Positions 9,156 through 17,977 of a stretch of DNA of 64,000 nt are shown piece by piece (within the stretch, counting starts at the first letter, position 1; the number at the start of each line of letters is the position of its first letter). The position numbers and the translations under genes were made by a program. The notes under the pieces are model-generated. The model was given only the letters and a program-made list of their open reading frames with translations, was not told the DNA's origin and made no database searches. The stretch is from an uncultured Faecalibacterium sp. (lineage in GTDB: Bacteria; Bacillota; Clostridia; Oscillospirales; Ruminococcaceae). Location: positions 27,672 through 91,671 of the forward strand of contig CAKTBG010000005.1 in assembly GCA_934533135.1 (NCBI GenBank). The letters are read 5' to 3'.

Positions 9156-9184
9156 TTGACGAAACGGTCAAAAAACGGTATGCT
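9156..9184 (+). promoter_or_regulatory. Probable promoter of the glycerophosphodiesterase gene
   Basis: TTGACG (9156-9161), 17-base spacer, TATGCT (9179-9184), about 50 bases before the ATG. A terminator-like hairpin (CCGGTGC...GCACCGG then TTTTTG) lies just upstream at 9121-9146. The rest of 8,895-9,155 shows nothing else that I can support. Confidence 0.6.
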
Positions 9185-9239
9185 ACAGGGTACGACTGTT
9201 TTTCATCCATCTCTTCCGTCCAAAGGAGTTTCCGATACC

Positions 9240-10316
9240 ATGCCCCCACTCATTGTCGCCCACCGCGGTGCCTCCTATCTCGCACCCGAAAACACCCTTG
9301 TTGCCTTCCGCACCGCCAAAGCCCTCGGTGCCGACGGCATCGAAATGGATGTCCAGATGACCAAGGACAAAAAGCTGGTCATTGCCCACGATTTCGTCAC
9401 TGACCGGGTCTCCAACGCCCACTACGACATCTTTGATACGGATTTTGAGACCCTGCGCCAGCTGGATTTTGGCAGCTGGCACAGCCCGGACTACGCCGGT
9501 GAGAAGATCCCCACGCTGGAAGAAGTGCTTGAGATCGGCCGGGATATGAAGATGATCCATATCGAGCTGAAGCCCTATTTTGACCGGGATAAGGATTTCG
9601 TCGCGCGGGTGCTGGATACCGTCCTCGAGATGGGCTGCGTGGACAACACCGTCATCACCTCGTTCCAGTACGACCTGCTCCGGCAGGTCAAGGAGCAGAT
9701 GCCCCAGATCAAAACCGCCGCCCTCTTTTTAAATATGGAGTCCACCCACTTTCCGCCGCCGTCTCTGTGGGAAGATCTCGGCCTGACCAACGGCGGCACG
9801 CTGCCGGAAACGTTTCCCCAGACCTTCCGCGAGGCATTGGAGCTGGCGCAGGATCCCGACGCGCTGGACGGCGAGAACGGCCCGGCGAACCCGCTGTTCC
9901 AGTATTACCGCGATCGTTTTCTGGCCATGTGCTCCAACTATCCGGGTCAAAATCTGCTGGAGATCCTGCAGGACTATTTCTACCAGATCGACCTGCCCCG
10001 CTATGTCTCCCAGTTTGATTTCCCCATCGACTACATCGGCCCGACCTACTACGGCTGTTTCCGGGATCCCAAGCTCGTCTCGAAGATTCAGGAAATGGGC
10101 TTTGCAGCCGCCCCATGGCCGATGTTTCTCGAAAACCGCAGGGAGCTGCGCAGCCTGCTGAAAATGCAGCCGGAAGTCATCGTGACCAACCAGCCCGAGC
10201 TGCTGCGGTCGGTGATCGAAGCGCAGAAAAGCGGGCAGGAGCCTGCCGATGTAGACGACCTGCCCCTGACCAATCCGGAAGCCCTTGCCGCCGGGCAGCT
10301 GCCCGAAAATTCATAA
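9240..10316 (+). CDS. Glycerophosphodiester phosphodiesterase family protein
   Basis: A 358-residue protein starting MPPLIVAHRGASYLAPENT. His8, Arg9 and Glu17, then IEMDVQMTKD and IAHDF, are the catalytic and metal-binding signature of the GDPD TIM-barrel family, which releases glycerol-3-phosphate from deacylated phospholipids. At 358 residues it is about 100 longer than UgpQ; an insert around residues 170-270 (LGLTNGGTLPETF and on) accounts for it, so the true substrate may differ. No signal peptide is seen, so it is cytosolic. AAAGGAG lies 10 bases before the start at 9240. Confidence 0.88.
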   Translation: MPPLIVAHRGASYLAPENTLVAFRTAKALGADGIEMDVQMTKDKKLVIAHDFVTDRVSNAHYDIFDTDFETLRQLDFGSWHSPDYAGEKIPTLEEVLEIGRDMKMIHIELKPYFDRDKDFVARVLDTVLEMGCVDNTVITSFQYDLLRQVKEQMPQIKTAALFLNMESTHFPPPSLWEDLGLTNGGTLPETFPQTFREALELAQDPDALDGENGPANPLFQYYRDRFLAMCSNYPGQNLLEILQDYFYQIDLPRYVSQFDFPIDYIGPTYYGCFRDPKLVSKIQEMGFAAAPWPMFLENRRELRSLLKMQPEVIVTNQPELLRSVIEAQKSGQEPADVDDLPLTNPEALAAGQLPENS

Positions 10317-10336
10317 AAACTTCAACGGGCTGCCTC

Positions 10337-10379
10337 TTGACAGCCCATTCTTTTGGCATATAATAGTTTCGTATCAAAC
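10337..10379 (+). promoter_or_regulatory. Sigma-A promoter and candidate operator of the marR-ABC operon
   Basis: TTGACA (10337-10342), 16-base spacer, TATAAT (10359-10364), an almost perfect promoter. The dyad GTTTCGTATCAAAC (10366-10379) covers the expected start point, where a MarR dimer could block transcription. Promoter seen directly; operator role inferred. Confidence 0.85.
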
Positions 10380-10431
10380 AGTCCGATTCAAAACAGTTCT
10401 GAGCATGATCCACAACAAACGAGGTGTTTTC

Positions 10432-10929
10432 ATGTGCGATAGTACCAAATCCTTGGCGAAATGCGTGGCGGAATGCAGCCACCGGGATCCGCCTTGGGAT
10501 CCGCCGCAGGTCATCCCGGCCATGATGCACCGGGTGAACAACCTGATCTTCCGCAAGACCAACCAGTTCAGCCGCCTGAATCATCTCGAGGCCGTGACCC
10601 CGATGCACGGGTGGATCCTGAGCTATCTGTACCACCACACCGATGCGCCGGTGTTCCAGCGGGATATCGAGCGGGAGTTTTCCATCACCCGCTCCACCGT
10701 GACCAACATTCTCCAGCTGATGGAGAAAAAGGGCTACATCGAGCGCAGGAGCGTGCCGCGGGATGCCCGGCTGAAACAGCTGATCCTGACCGAGCAGGGC
10801 GTGCAGTTCCACGAAAAGACCCTTCTCTCCTTCCATCAGACGGAGGAATGCGTCAACGCCCTGCTGTCGCCCGAAGAACAAGCCGAACTGCTCCGTCTGC
10901 TGAACAAGCTTCGGGACGGGCTTCAGTGA
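10432..10929 (+). CDS. MarR family transcriptional regulator
   Basis: A 165-residue winged-helix protein. The recognition-helix region FSITRSTVTNILQLMEKKGY and the wing IERRSVPRDARLKQLILTEQG fit the MarR family. It starts at 10432 (MCDSTKSLAK) with GAGGTG upstream; longer upstream starts at 10285 or 10405 lie in or near the promoter. It is followed after 44 bases by two ABC exporter genes. In this common arrangement the regulator represses its own operon and is released by a substrate of the pump. The N-terminal CDSTKSLAKCVAEC carries three Cys, which might be redox or metal sensing, but that is speculative. Confidence 0.9.
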   Translation: MCDSTKSLAKCVAECSHRDPPWDPPQVIPAMMHRVNNLIFRKTNQFSRLNHLEAVTPMHGWILSYLYHHTDAPVFQRDIEREFSITRSTVTNILQLMEKKGYIERRSVPRDARLKQLILTEQGVQFHEKTLLSFHQTEECVNALLSPEEQAELLRLLNKLRDGLQ

Positions 10930-10973
10930 CCCCCAAACGAACCCAAAATCCAACACGATAGGAGGATCTCCCC

Positions 10974-12725
10974 ATGATCAAAAAACTTGTGTCACATCTG
11001 GGCGAATACAAGCGCGCCGCGATCCTGACACCGATCTTTTCCGCACTGGAAGCGGTCATGGACGTTCTGCTGCCGACCCTGATGGCCTTTATCATCGATC
11101 AGGGCATCGAGAAAAGCAACATGAACGCCGTCGTCCAGTATGGCCTGCTGACCTTTCTGGTGGCCGCCATTGCCCTGCTGCTGGGTGTGCTGGCCGGCAA
11201 GTATGCCGCCAAAGCATCCACCGGCCTTGCCGGAAACCTGCGCGATGCCATGTACGAGAGCATCCAGCATTACTCGTTCTCCAACATCGACAAATTTTCC
11301 ACCGCCGGTCTGGTCACCCGCATGACCACCGACGTCACCAACGTGCAGAACGCCTTCCAGATGATCGAGCGGATGTGCGTCCGCGCCCCGGTGCATCTGG
11401 TGTTCGCCCTCATCATGGCGTTTTCCATCGGCGGCCCGCTGGCTCTGATCTTCGTCATCGCCGTGGCCTTTCTGGTGGCAGTGCTGGCGTCCATCATGAT
11501 CCCTACCTTTAAGATCTTTGACCGGGTGTTCAAGAACTACGACAACCTGAACGCCTCGGTGCAGGAGAACGTCTCGGCCATCCGGGTCGTCAAGAGCTTC
11601 GTCCGCGAGGGCTTTGAAAACGAGAAGTACACCAAAGCCTGCGAGGGTCTGTACGACCAGTTCGTCCACGCCGAAAGCCGCCTGAGCTTCAACAACCCGG
11701 CCATGCTGACCGCCGTTTACGGCTGCAACCTCGCTCTGAGCTGGTTCGGCGCACACTATGTGCTGGTCGGCGTCATCACCACCGGCCAGCTGAACGCCCT
11801 GTTCGGCTACATCATGAACATCCTGATGGCTCTGATGATGCTGAGCATGGCCTTCGTCATGATCTCCATGTCGGCAGCATCGGCCAAGCGTATCGTCGAA
11901 GTGCTGGACGAGACCACCGACCTGCCTGCCGCCAAGCAGCCGGTCAGCACCGTGGCCGACGGCTCCATCCAGTTCGAGCACGTCACCTTCCAGTACAAGC
12001 ACGGCAGCGGCCAGCCCGTCCTGAACGACATCACCTTCTCGCTCAAGCCCGGCGAGACGCTGGGCATCATCGGCGGCACCGGCAGTGCAAAATCCAGCCT
12101 CGTGCAGCTGATCCCCCGCCTGTACGATGTCGAGAGCGGTGTCGTCCGCGTCGGCGGCGTGGATGTGCGGGATTACAACCTCGACGTCCTCCGCCGGGAG
12201 GTCTCGATGGTGCTGCAGAAGAACGTCCTGTTCTCCGGCACCATCCTCGACAACCTGCGCTGGGGTGACGAGAACGCCAGCGAGGAGGAGTGCATCCGGG
12301 TGGCAAAGCTGGCCTGCGCGGATGAATTCATCGAGCGGTTCCCCGACAAGTACAACACTTGGATCGAGCAGGGCGGCTCCAACGTCTCGGGCGGCCAGAA
12401 ACAGCGTCTGACCATCGCCCGCGCCCTGCTGCGCAAGCCGAAGATCCTGATTCTGGACGACTCCACCAGCGCGGTGGATACGGCCACCGACGCCAAGATC
12501 CGCAAGGCCTTCCGGGAAGAGATCCCCGGCACCACCAAGATCATCATCGCACAGCGCATTTCCTCGGTGCAGGACGCCGACCGCATCCTTGTTCTGGATG
12601 ACGGCCGGATCAACGGCCTCGGCACCCACGAAGAGCTGCTGAAAACCAATCAGATCTATCAGGAAGTCTACAACAGCCAGACACAGGGCGGCGGCGACTT
12701 CGACAAGCAGGGAGGTGCGCAGTAA
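10974..12725 (+). CDS. ABC exporter half-transporter with degenerate ATP site
   Basis: A 583-residue permease-ATPase fusion: six membrane segments in residues 1-320, then the nucleotide-binding domain. Walker A GGTGSAKS is at 367-374, signature VSGGQ at 471-475 and Walker B ILILDD ends at 496. The catalytic Glu after the Walker B Asp is Asp (496), and the switch His is Gln (527, IIAQRIS). These changes mark the degenerate partner of heterodimeric exporters such as TM287/288 or BmrCD. AGGAGG precedes the start, and the stop overlaps the next gene by one base. Substrate unknown; drug or peptide efflux is likely. Confidence 0.93.
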   Translation: MIKKLVSHLGEYKRAAILTPIFSALEAVMDVLLPTLMAFIIDQGIEKSNMNAVVQYGLLTFLVAAIALLLGVLAGKYAAKASTGLAGNLRDAMYESIQHYSFSNIDKFSTAGLVTRMTTDVTNVQNAFQMIERMCVRAPVHLVFALIMAFSIGGPLALIFVIAVAFLVAVLASIMIPTFKIFDRVFKNYDNLNASVQENVSAIRVVKSFVREGFENEKYTKACEGLYDQFVHAESRLSFNNPAMLTAVYGCNLALSWFGAHYVLVGVITTGQLNALFGYIMNILMALMMLSMAFVMISMSAASAKRIVEVLDETTDLPAAKQPVSTVADGSIQFEHVTFQYKHGSGQPVLNDITFSLKPGETLGIIGGTGSAKSSLVQLIPRLYDVESGVVRVGGVDVRDYNLDVLRREVSMVLQKNVLFSGTILDNLRWGDENASEEECIRVAKLACADEFIERFPDKYNTWIEQGGSNVSGGQKQRLTIARALLRKPKILILDDSTSAVDTATDAKIRKAFREEIPGTTKIIIAQRISSVQDADRILVLDDGRINGLGTHEELLKTNQIYQEVYNSQTQGGGDFDKQGGAQ

Positions 12726-14647
12726 TGGCTCAGGCAAAAGTAGTTCAGGGACCCGGCAACCGCGGCATGGCAGGCCGCCCGCGCCCCAAAGTCGAAAATC
12801 CCGGTCTGTTGCTCAAGCGGATCATGGCCGAGGTGTTCCAGCACTATCTGCCCCACTGCATCCTCGTTCTGGTCTGCATCATCGTCAGCGCGTTGGCCAA
12901 CGTGCAGGCCAGCCTCTTCTTGCAGAAGCTCATCGACGATTACATCCTGCCCATGACCCAGCAGCAGAACCCCGACTTCGCACCGCTGGCCGGTGCCCTG
13001 CTCCGGGTAGGCTGCATCTACGTCGTCGGCATTCTGGCCGCATGGCTGAACGCCCGCATCATGGTCAACGTCACGCAGGGCACCCTGCGCAACCTCCGCA
13101 TCCAGCTCTTCACCCACATGGAGAGCCTGCCCATCCAGTATTTTGATACCCATCCCCACGGCGACATCATGTCGGTCTACACCAACGACGTGGACACCCT
13201 GCGCCAGATGCTCAGCCAGAGCATCCCGCAGCTGGCGTCCAGTGCCATCACCATCGTATCGGTCGTGGTCAGTATGTGCATGATGAGCCTGCCCCTGACC
13301 GTCGTGACCATGGTGATGGTTGCCCTGATGCTCTTCTGCACCAAGAAGATCACCGGCATGAGCGGCAAATACTTCATCGCCCAGCAGCGCGACCTCGGCA
13401 AGGTGAACGGCTACATCGAGGAGATGATGGAGGGGCAGAAGGTCGTCAAGGTCTTCACCCACGAGCAGAAGACGCTGGCCGGTTTCCGGGAGCTGAACGA
13501 TAAGCTCAAGGACAGCGCGAACAGGGCCAACAGCTTTGCAAACATCATCATGCCCGTCACCGCCCAGCTGGGCAACGTCAGCTATGCCGTCTGCGCTCTG
13601 GTCGGCGCGGCGATGGCGGTCGGCAATGTCGGCGGCATGACCCTCGGCACGGTCGTCGCCTTCCTGTCGCTGAACAAGAGCTTCAATATGCCCATCAGTC
13701 AGGTCTCCATGCAGGCCAACAGCGTCATCATGGCTTTGGCCGGTGCCGAGCGCATCTTTAAAATGATGGACGCCAAGAGCGAGACCGACGAAGGCTACGT
13801 CACCCTCGTCAACGCCAAGTACGACAACGAGGATCATCTCGTGGAGACCGCCGAGCGCACCGGCCTCTGGGCGTGGAAGCACCCGCACCACGACGGCACC
13901 ACCACCTACCACAAACTGGCCGGTGACATCACCTTTACCGACGTCGATTTCGGCTATGTGCCGGAGAAGACCGTCCTCCACGACATCAACCTCTATGGCC
14001 GTCCGGGGCAGAAGATCGCCTTTGTCGGCTCCACCGGTGCCGGCAAGACCACCATCACCAACCTGATCAACCGCTTCTACGACATTTCGGACGGCAAGAT
14101 CCGGTACGACGGCATCAACATCCACAAGATCAAAAAGGCCGACCTGCGCCGCTCGCTGGGCATCGTCCTGCAGGACACCCACCTGTTCACCGGCACCGTC
14201 CTCGAGAACATCCGCTACGGCCGCCTCGATGCTTCCGACGAAGAGTGCATCGCCGCCGCCCGCCTCGCCAATGCCGATGGCTTTATCCGGCGTCTGCCCG
14301 ACGGCTACAACACCCTGCTGACCGGCGACGGTGCCAACCTCTCGCAGGGGCAGCGGCAGCTTCTGGCCATCGCCCGCGCTGCGGTCGCCGACCCGCCGGT
14401 GCTGATCCTCGATGAGGCCACCTCCTCCATCGACACCCGCACCGAGGCTCTGGTGCAGCGCGGCATGGACGGCCTGATGTACGGCCGCACCTCCTTTGTC
14501 ATCGCCCACCGCCTGTCCACCGTCCGCAATGCCGACTGCATCGTGGTTCTGGAGCAGGGGCGCATCATCGAGCGCGGCAGCCACGATGAGCTGATCGCCA
14601 AGAAGGGCAAGTATTATCAGCTGTACACCGGCAATCTGGCGGAGTAA
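12725..14647 (+). CDS. ABC exporter half-transporter with canonical ATP site
   Basis: A 640-residue permease-ATPase that completes the heterodimer. An N-terminal extension of about 40 residues precedes six membrane segments. The ATPase domain has Walker A GSTGAGKTT (~435-443), signature LSQGQ, Walker B LILDEATSS (Asp563, Glu564) and switch His595 (VIAHRLST), all catalytic residues present. A stretch of about 55 residues before the ATPase core (around YVTLVNAKYDNEDH) is an insert often seen in this subfamily. It starts in the stop codon of its partner (TAATG), indicating translational coupling and equal production. Confidence 0.94.
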   Translation: MAQAKVVQGPGNRGMAGRPRPKVENPGLLLKRIMAEVFQHYLPHCILVLVCIIVSALANVQASLFLQKLIDDYILPMTQQQNPDFAPLAGALLRVGCIYVVGILAAWLNARIMVNVTQGTLRNLRIQLFTHMESLPIQYFDTHPHGDIMSVYTNDVDTLRQMLSQSIPQLASSAITIVSVVVSMCMMSLPLTVVTMVMVALMLFCTKKITGMSGKYFIAQQRDLGKVNGYIEEMMEGQKVVKVFTHEQKTLAGFRELNDKLKDSANRANSFANIIMPVTAQLGNVSYAVCALVGAAMAVGNVGGMTLGTVVAFLSLNKSFNMPISQVSMQANSVIMALAGAERIFKMMDAKSETDEGYVTLVNAKYDNEDHLVETAERTGLWAWKHPHHDGTTTYHKLAGDITFTDVDFGYVPEKTVLHDINLYGRPGQKIAFVGSTGAGKTTITNLINRFYDISDGKIRYDGINIHKIKKADLRRSLGIVLQDTHLFTGTVLENIRYGRLDASDEECIAAARLANADGFIRRLPDGYNTLLTGDGANLSQGQRQLLAIARAAVADPPVLILDEATSSIDTRTEALVQRGMDGLMYGRTSFVIAHRLSTVRNADCIVVLEQGRIIERGSHDELIAKKGKYYQLYTGNLAE

Positions 14648-14704
14648 GCCCTCTCGCCTTGGCTCTCCCTTTGGGAGAGCTGTCTGCGAAGCAGACTGAG
14701 AGGG
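14648..14704 (+). repeat. Intergenic palindromic repeat, short form
   Basis: Starts one base after the ABC operon stop codon: CCCTCTC, then GGCTCTCCC/GGGAGAGC and GTCTGC/GCAGAC small palindromes, ending GAGAGGG. Same family as the copies at 22083, 27025, 30243, 38200, 39771, 53601, 54946 and 56950. Confidence 0.85.
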
Positions 14705-14723
14705 TGAGGACGTCAACAAATAA

Positions 14724-14780
14724 ATAAAACAACGCGATACGATCCCGCTCCAAAAGAGCCATCGTATCGCGTTGTTTTTT
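14724..14780. terminator. Bidirectional terminator after the ABC operon
   Basis: A 16-bp perfect stem (AACAACGCGATACGAT, 14728-14743, with its complement at 14761-14776), ending in TTTTTT on the plus strand. Confidence 0.92.
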
Positions 14781-14800
14781 GCTCGATTTCTGCCGGGCTT

Positions 14801-14919
14801 GCCCTCTCAGTCAAAGCCTGACGGCTTTGCCAGATTCCTCCCTCTGTCGCTAACGCGACATCTCCCTCCGGCCGGAGGGAGTCTTTCCTCAAAGGGAGAG
14901 CCCTTGGCAGGCCGGGCAA
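14801..14919. repeat. Intergenic palindromic repeat, long form
   Basis: Begins GCCCTCTCAGTC and contains the nested palindromes CTGACGG...CC, TCGC..GCGA and CTCCCTCCGGCCGGAGGGAG, ending AGAGCCCTTGGCA. This is the long variant of the repeat family. The non-coding gap 14,648-15,028 is filled by repeats and hairpins. Confidence 0.8.
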
Positions 14920-14943
14920 GTCTGCGCCTACAACAAATAACAA

Positions 14944-15010
14944 CCGGGCCCTGTTGTCCAGATCCATCGTTTCGATGCCGTGGATCCAGACCGCAGGGCC
15001 CGGTATTTTT
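14944..15010 (+). repeat. 60-nt hairpin element, copy A
   Basis: CCGGGCCCTG (14944-14953) pairs with CAGGGCCCGG (14994-15003), and the inner 40 bases also pair with a few mismatches. TATTTTT follows on the plus strand. Close copies lie at 27129-27186 (inverted) and 30130-30189. It may work as a terminator, for either strand. Confidence 0.85.
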
Positions 15011-15028
15011 ATGTTGGAAAGCGATTTT

Positions 15029-15631
15029 TCAATTCAGATCATGCCGTTTGCAGAACTTTTTGCTGACCCAGTACATCCCAGCCCAGATGAGGAGGGCGAG
15101 GATGAGATAAACGGGATTTTTCAGGGAGCTGACCAGCGACTGGCCAAAGACGGCCATCATGCCGACCATGACGCCCTTGCCGAGGAGCACGGTGACGAGG
15201 TAACGGCGTTCGTCCATGTCCGAGATGCCGAAGGCAAGGTGCATGAAGGCGGTCGGCGTAAAGGGCAGAACCGCCAGCATGAAGAGCGACGCCGTATCGA
15301 AATGGTTGACCCATTGCTGCGCCTTTTCCAGCTTGGGAAAGCGGGAGGCAAATTTCCAGAAAAATTTCCGGACGATCCGCCGCCAGAACAGGAACATGAG
15401 CGTACCGCCGACGGCGACGCCGATCCAGCTGTACAGAAAGCCAAGGATGCCGCCGTGCGCCGCAACATTCAATGCAACGATGGCGATGAGGGGCAGCGGT
15501 GGAAAAAACGACTCCACCATAGCCAGCAGAATGGGCGCGACCGGCCCCAGATCCTCAAATCCCGCCAGCAGCGTTTCCCAGAATTCCAGCGTGCCCAGCT
15601 GATGCACCCATGTGACGATCAGACCCTGCAT
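15029..15631 (-). CDS. VTT/DedA-type membrane protein
   Basis: A 200-residue protein with four or five hydrophobic segments. VESFFPPLPL near residue 40 and the re-entrant hydrophobic pattern (PFTPTAFMHLAFG near 130) fit the VTT (SNARE-associated/DedA) domain of lipid scramblase-like proteins. Characterised relatives flip phospholipids or undecaprenyl phosphate; the role here is inference. The start at 15631 (MQGLIV) has AAAGGGGTGG eight bases upstream. An ATG at 15658 adds nine residues but has only AGGAT directly against it, so it is less likely. Confidence 0.82.
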   Translation of the reverse strand: MQGLIVTWVHQLGTLEFWETLLAGFEDLGPVAPILLAMVESFFPPLPLIAIVALNVAAHGGILGFLYSWIGVAVGGTLMFLFWRRIVRKFFWKFASRFPKLEKAQQWVNHFDTASLFMLAVLPFTPTAFMHLAFGISDMDERRYLVTVLLGKGVMVGMMAVFGQSLVSSLKNPVYLILALLIWAGMYWVSKKFCKRHDLN

Positions 15632-15783
15632 CGTCTTTTCCACCCCTTTGTTTTCCATATCCTATGCCGATAGTATATCCAGATTCTATGACAGGCGTAT
15701 GAATAAACTTCAACCATTTTTGTCCTGTCTGCTCTTTTCTACGGTTCGGCGGGGCGTTTTCCTGCAAAAAGGAGATTCTTTTT

Positions 15784-16782
15784 TTATTTTCCGCCCTCTT
15801 CGGCCTGTTTTTCGGCGCGGAGACGGAGCCGCTCGATCTGCTGGGTGCGCTGCTTGTTCCAGCGCGCCAGCGTTTCGGCGTCGGGGATCTGGGTGCAGCG
15901 GGCAAAGCTCCAGTGCAGGCCGTCCCGCCGGGCCAGCTTGTACCGCTGGAATACGCCCTGCCCGGCCTCGTTTCCGCTGCCGGTGCAGCGGGGGCACTGT
16001 GCCAGCGTGTACCAGCTGTTGCTGCCCTTTTTCAGCCAGATCTCATCCGGGGTCAGGGCCGCGCCGCAGACCGGGCACGCGGCGGTGCTGATGGCCGGGT
16101 CGGTGCGCCATGCGTACTGCTCGATGTAACCCCGGAACACGGTGAAATCGCGGTAATCGCCGGGCTGGGGGCAAAGGCTCTGGCGCAGGGCATCCTCCTC
16201 GCTGGGATACGCCGCCAGCCCCTCCCGGAGATTCAGCTTCCGGCAGACATCGGCGGTGTAAAGGGTATCGGAGAGTGCATCGTGAAAAGGCCGGTCCATA
16301 GGGATGCCCATCCGGGTGACGACGCTTTCCAGCGTCATGCCCTCGCCCTCTTTGCGGGGATGCTCCCGCAGAAAGATCTGCTGCAGATCGTACCAGACCG
16401 TGGGCTGGGATTCGTCAAGGTTGCACAGGAAGAGATTCTGCTTGAGCACCGGCACATCGTCCATTCCCCACTCGGCAAATTCGGCGTCCGGGCCGCACCA
16501 CTGCATGAACCGGCGCAGACCCTGCACGATGGGCTCGCCCCGGTCCAGATCCGCCTGTGTCAGACCCGTGACCTTGGCGATGTGGTGCTGCAGTTTCCGG
16601 AAGATGCGGGGACGCAGGTGGATGGAAAAGGTGTCCAGCACCTTGGCATCCTCGTCGATCTTCACGGCACCGATCTCAATGATCTCGCCCCGGAAGGTCT
16701 GCTGCACCCCATGATAGTTGAATGTGTACGGCTGATAGCCGATGTTCCACTCCAGATCGAATAAAACCAGATTGCGCGGCAT
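15784..16782 (-). CDS. DEDDh 3'-5' exonuclease with C-terminal zinc ribbon
   Basis: A 332-residue protein. FDLEWN (Asp and Glu, residues 8-10), GMDDVPVL near 106 and FHDALSDT near 166 supply the DEDDh catalytic residues of the exonuclease fold. After about residue 230 comes a CPVC...CPRC zinc ribbon, an uncommon addition that could bind nucleic acid. Substrate (RNA or DNA) is not evident. It lies 15 bases after the HAD phosphatase gene, in the same direction, so the two are probably co-transcribed. GAGAGGA precedes the start. Confidence 0.87.
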   Translation of the reverse strand: MPRNLVLFDLEWNIGYQPYTFNYHGVQQTFRGEIIEIGAVKIDEDAKVLDTFSIHLRPRIFRKLQHHIAKVTGLTQADLDRGEPIVQGLRRFMQWCGPDAEFAEWGMDDVPVLKQNLFLCNLDESQPTVWYDLQQIFLREHPRKEGEGMTLESVVTRMGIPMDRPFHDALSDTLYTADVCRKLNLREGLAAYPSEEDALRQSLCPQPGDYRDFTVFRGYIEQYAWRTDPAISTAACPVCGAALTPDEIWLKKGSNSWYTLAQCPRCTGSGNEAGQGVFQRYKLARRDGLHWSFARCTQIPDAETLARWNKQRTQQIERLRLRAEKQAEEGGK

Positions 16783-16797
16783 TGTTTTGTTGTCCTC

Positions 16798-17619
16798 TCA
16801 GCTTAAAATGAACTTTTCCACGGCTTCGGCGACGCCGTCATGGTTGTTGTCGGCGGCAGTGACGTAATCGGCTGCGGCCTTGACCGGGTCTTCGGCGTTC
16901 TGCATCGCCACGCCCACACCGGCAAATGCGATCATCGAGCGGTCGTTCAGGCCGTCGCCGATGGCCATCAGGTTGCCGCGGGTCAGCCCCATCCGCTCCA
17001 GCAGCGCACGCAGACTGGCGTCCTTCGCCACCCCCAGCGGCACCGCCTCGATGAAGAACGGGCTGGACGGGTAAAGCCCCAAACGCCCCTCAAACTGCTT
17101 CTGCCCCAGCGCACAGACTTCATCCCGCCGGGCGGGATCCAGCGTGATGAGCATCTTGCTGATGGGATAATCGACATAGGCGGCCAGATCCTCCACCCGG
17201 ATCATCGGCAGCTTGCAGGTAAATCCCTCTTTGGCCGCCCACACGTCCTCCGGATGCTCGGTGACGACGCCTTCTTTATTATAGGTAACGATGGCGACCC
17301 CCTGCTCCGCGGCAAAGCGGCACAGCTCCGGCACGAACTCCGCCCCCAGAACCTTCTGGTAGAGGGTCTCCCCCGTGCCGCAGTCCACGATGCAGCCGCC
17401 GTTGTAGGACAGGATGCAGCCGCCCTTTTTGTCCAGCCCAAGGTCTTTGGCCAGCGGCCGGATGCCCGCCGTGGGGCGGCCCGAAGCCAGCACGATGGTC
17501 ACGCCCTGCGCGGCGGCGGCATCCAGTGCAGCCCGGGTGCGGGGGGTGACCTTCTTCTGATCGTTGGTCAGGGTGCCGTCCAGATCCAGTGCCAGCACCC
17601 GAATGTTCGTTTCTGCCAT
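16798..17619 (-). CDS. Cof-type HAD phosphatase
   Basis: A 273-residue HAD hydrolase of the Cof subfamily. Motif I is LALDLDGTLTND (nucleophile and acid Asp), motif II VLASGRP, the lysine region follows, and motif IV GDGLNDRSMI is near residue 215. The C2-type cap sits between residues 85 and 190. Such enzymes dephosphorylate sugar phosphates or pyridoxal phosphate; specificity cannot be read from sequence. The start at 17619 has GAGGAAG upstream and begins MAETNIRV; the long upstream extension to 17772 is Arg-rich and non-family. It is first in a two-gene unit with the exonuclease. Confidence 0.9.
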   Translation of the reverse strand: MAETNIRVLALDLDGTLTNDQKKVTPRTRAALDAAAAQGVTIVLASGRPTAGIRPLAKDLGLDKKGGCILSYNGGCIVDCGTGETLYQKVLGAEFVPELCRFAAEQGVAIVTYNKEGVVTEHPEDVWAAKEGFTCKLPMIRVEDLAAYVDYPISKMLITLDPARRDEVCALGQKQFEGRLGLYPSSPFFIEAVPLGVAKDASLRALLERMGLTRGNLMAIGDGLNDRSMIAFAGVGVAMQNAEDPVKAAADYVTAADNNHDGVAEAVEKFILS

Positions 17620-17830
17620 ATCTTCCTCACTTCTCTGCCGGAGATCCCGGCTTTGCACTTCATTTTCTGCATATCCGGTTCTATTGTACAATGAATGCCG
17701 GGTCGGTTGCAAGCCTTCGGCGACGCTTTGCCTTATTTTTTTGCACCGCTTCCGGTTTGTTCGGCTATACAAACGGTAGTTTGCCGCAAAACACGCATAG
17801 GGATAGCGTTTTCTAACTACACGACGTAAA

Positions 17831-17890
17831 AAGTTAATAGCTATTAACTTAGCGGAATTCTCTTGAGAATTTGCAAAACCGTGCTATAAT
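17831..17890 (+). promoter_or_regulatory. Promoter and 20-bp palindromic operator of the P1B ATPase operon
   Basis: AAGTTAATAGCTATTAACTT (17831-17850) is a perfect 20-bp palindrome. Thirteen bases on come TTGAGA (17863-17868), a 16-base spacer and TATAAT (17885-17890). The palindrome is the right size for a dimeric metal-responsive repressor or activator (Fur or DtxR type); that is inference from the operon content. The rest of 17,620-17,830 shows nothing definable. Confidence 0.75.
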
Positions 17891-17977
17891 AGCCGCAGAA
17901 ACATCCAATCGCAAGATGTTCAGGATAAAGATCCGCCAAAAGCGATCCAAAAGATCCCAAAAAGGAGATATGGTACG

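Noticed and set aside
14648..15028. Short peptides such as SSPKGRAKT that recur in several frames near gene ends
   Set aside because: They are translations of the intergenic repeat family, not real proteins.
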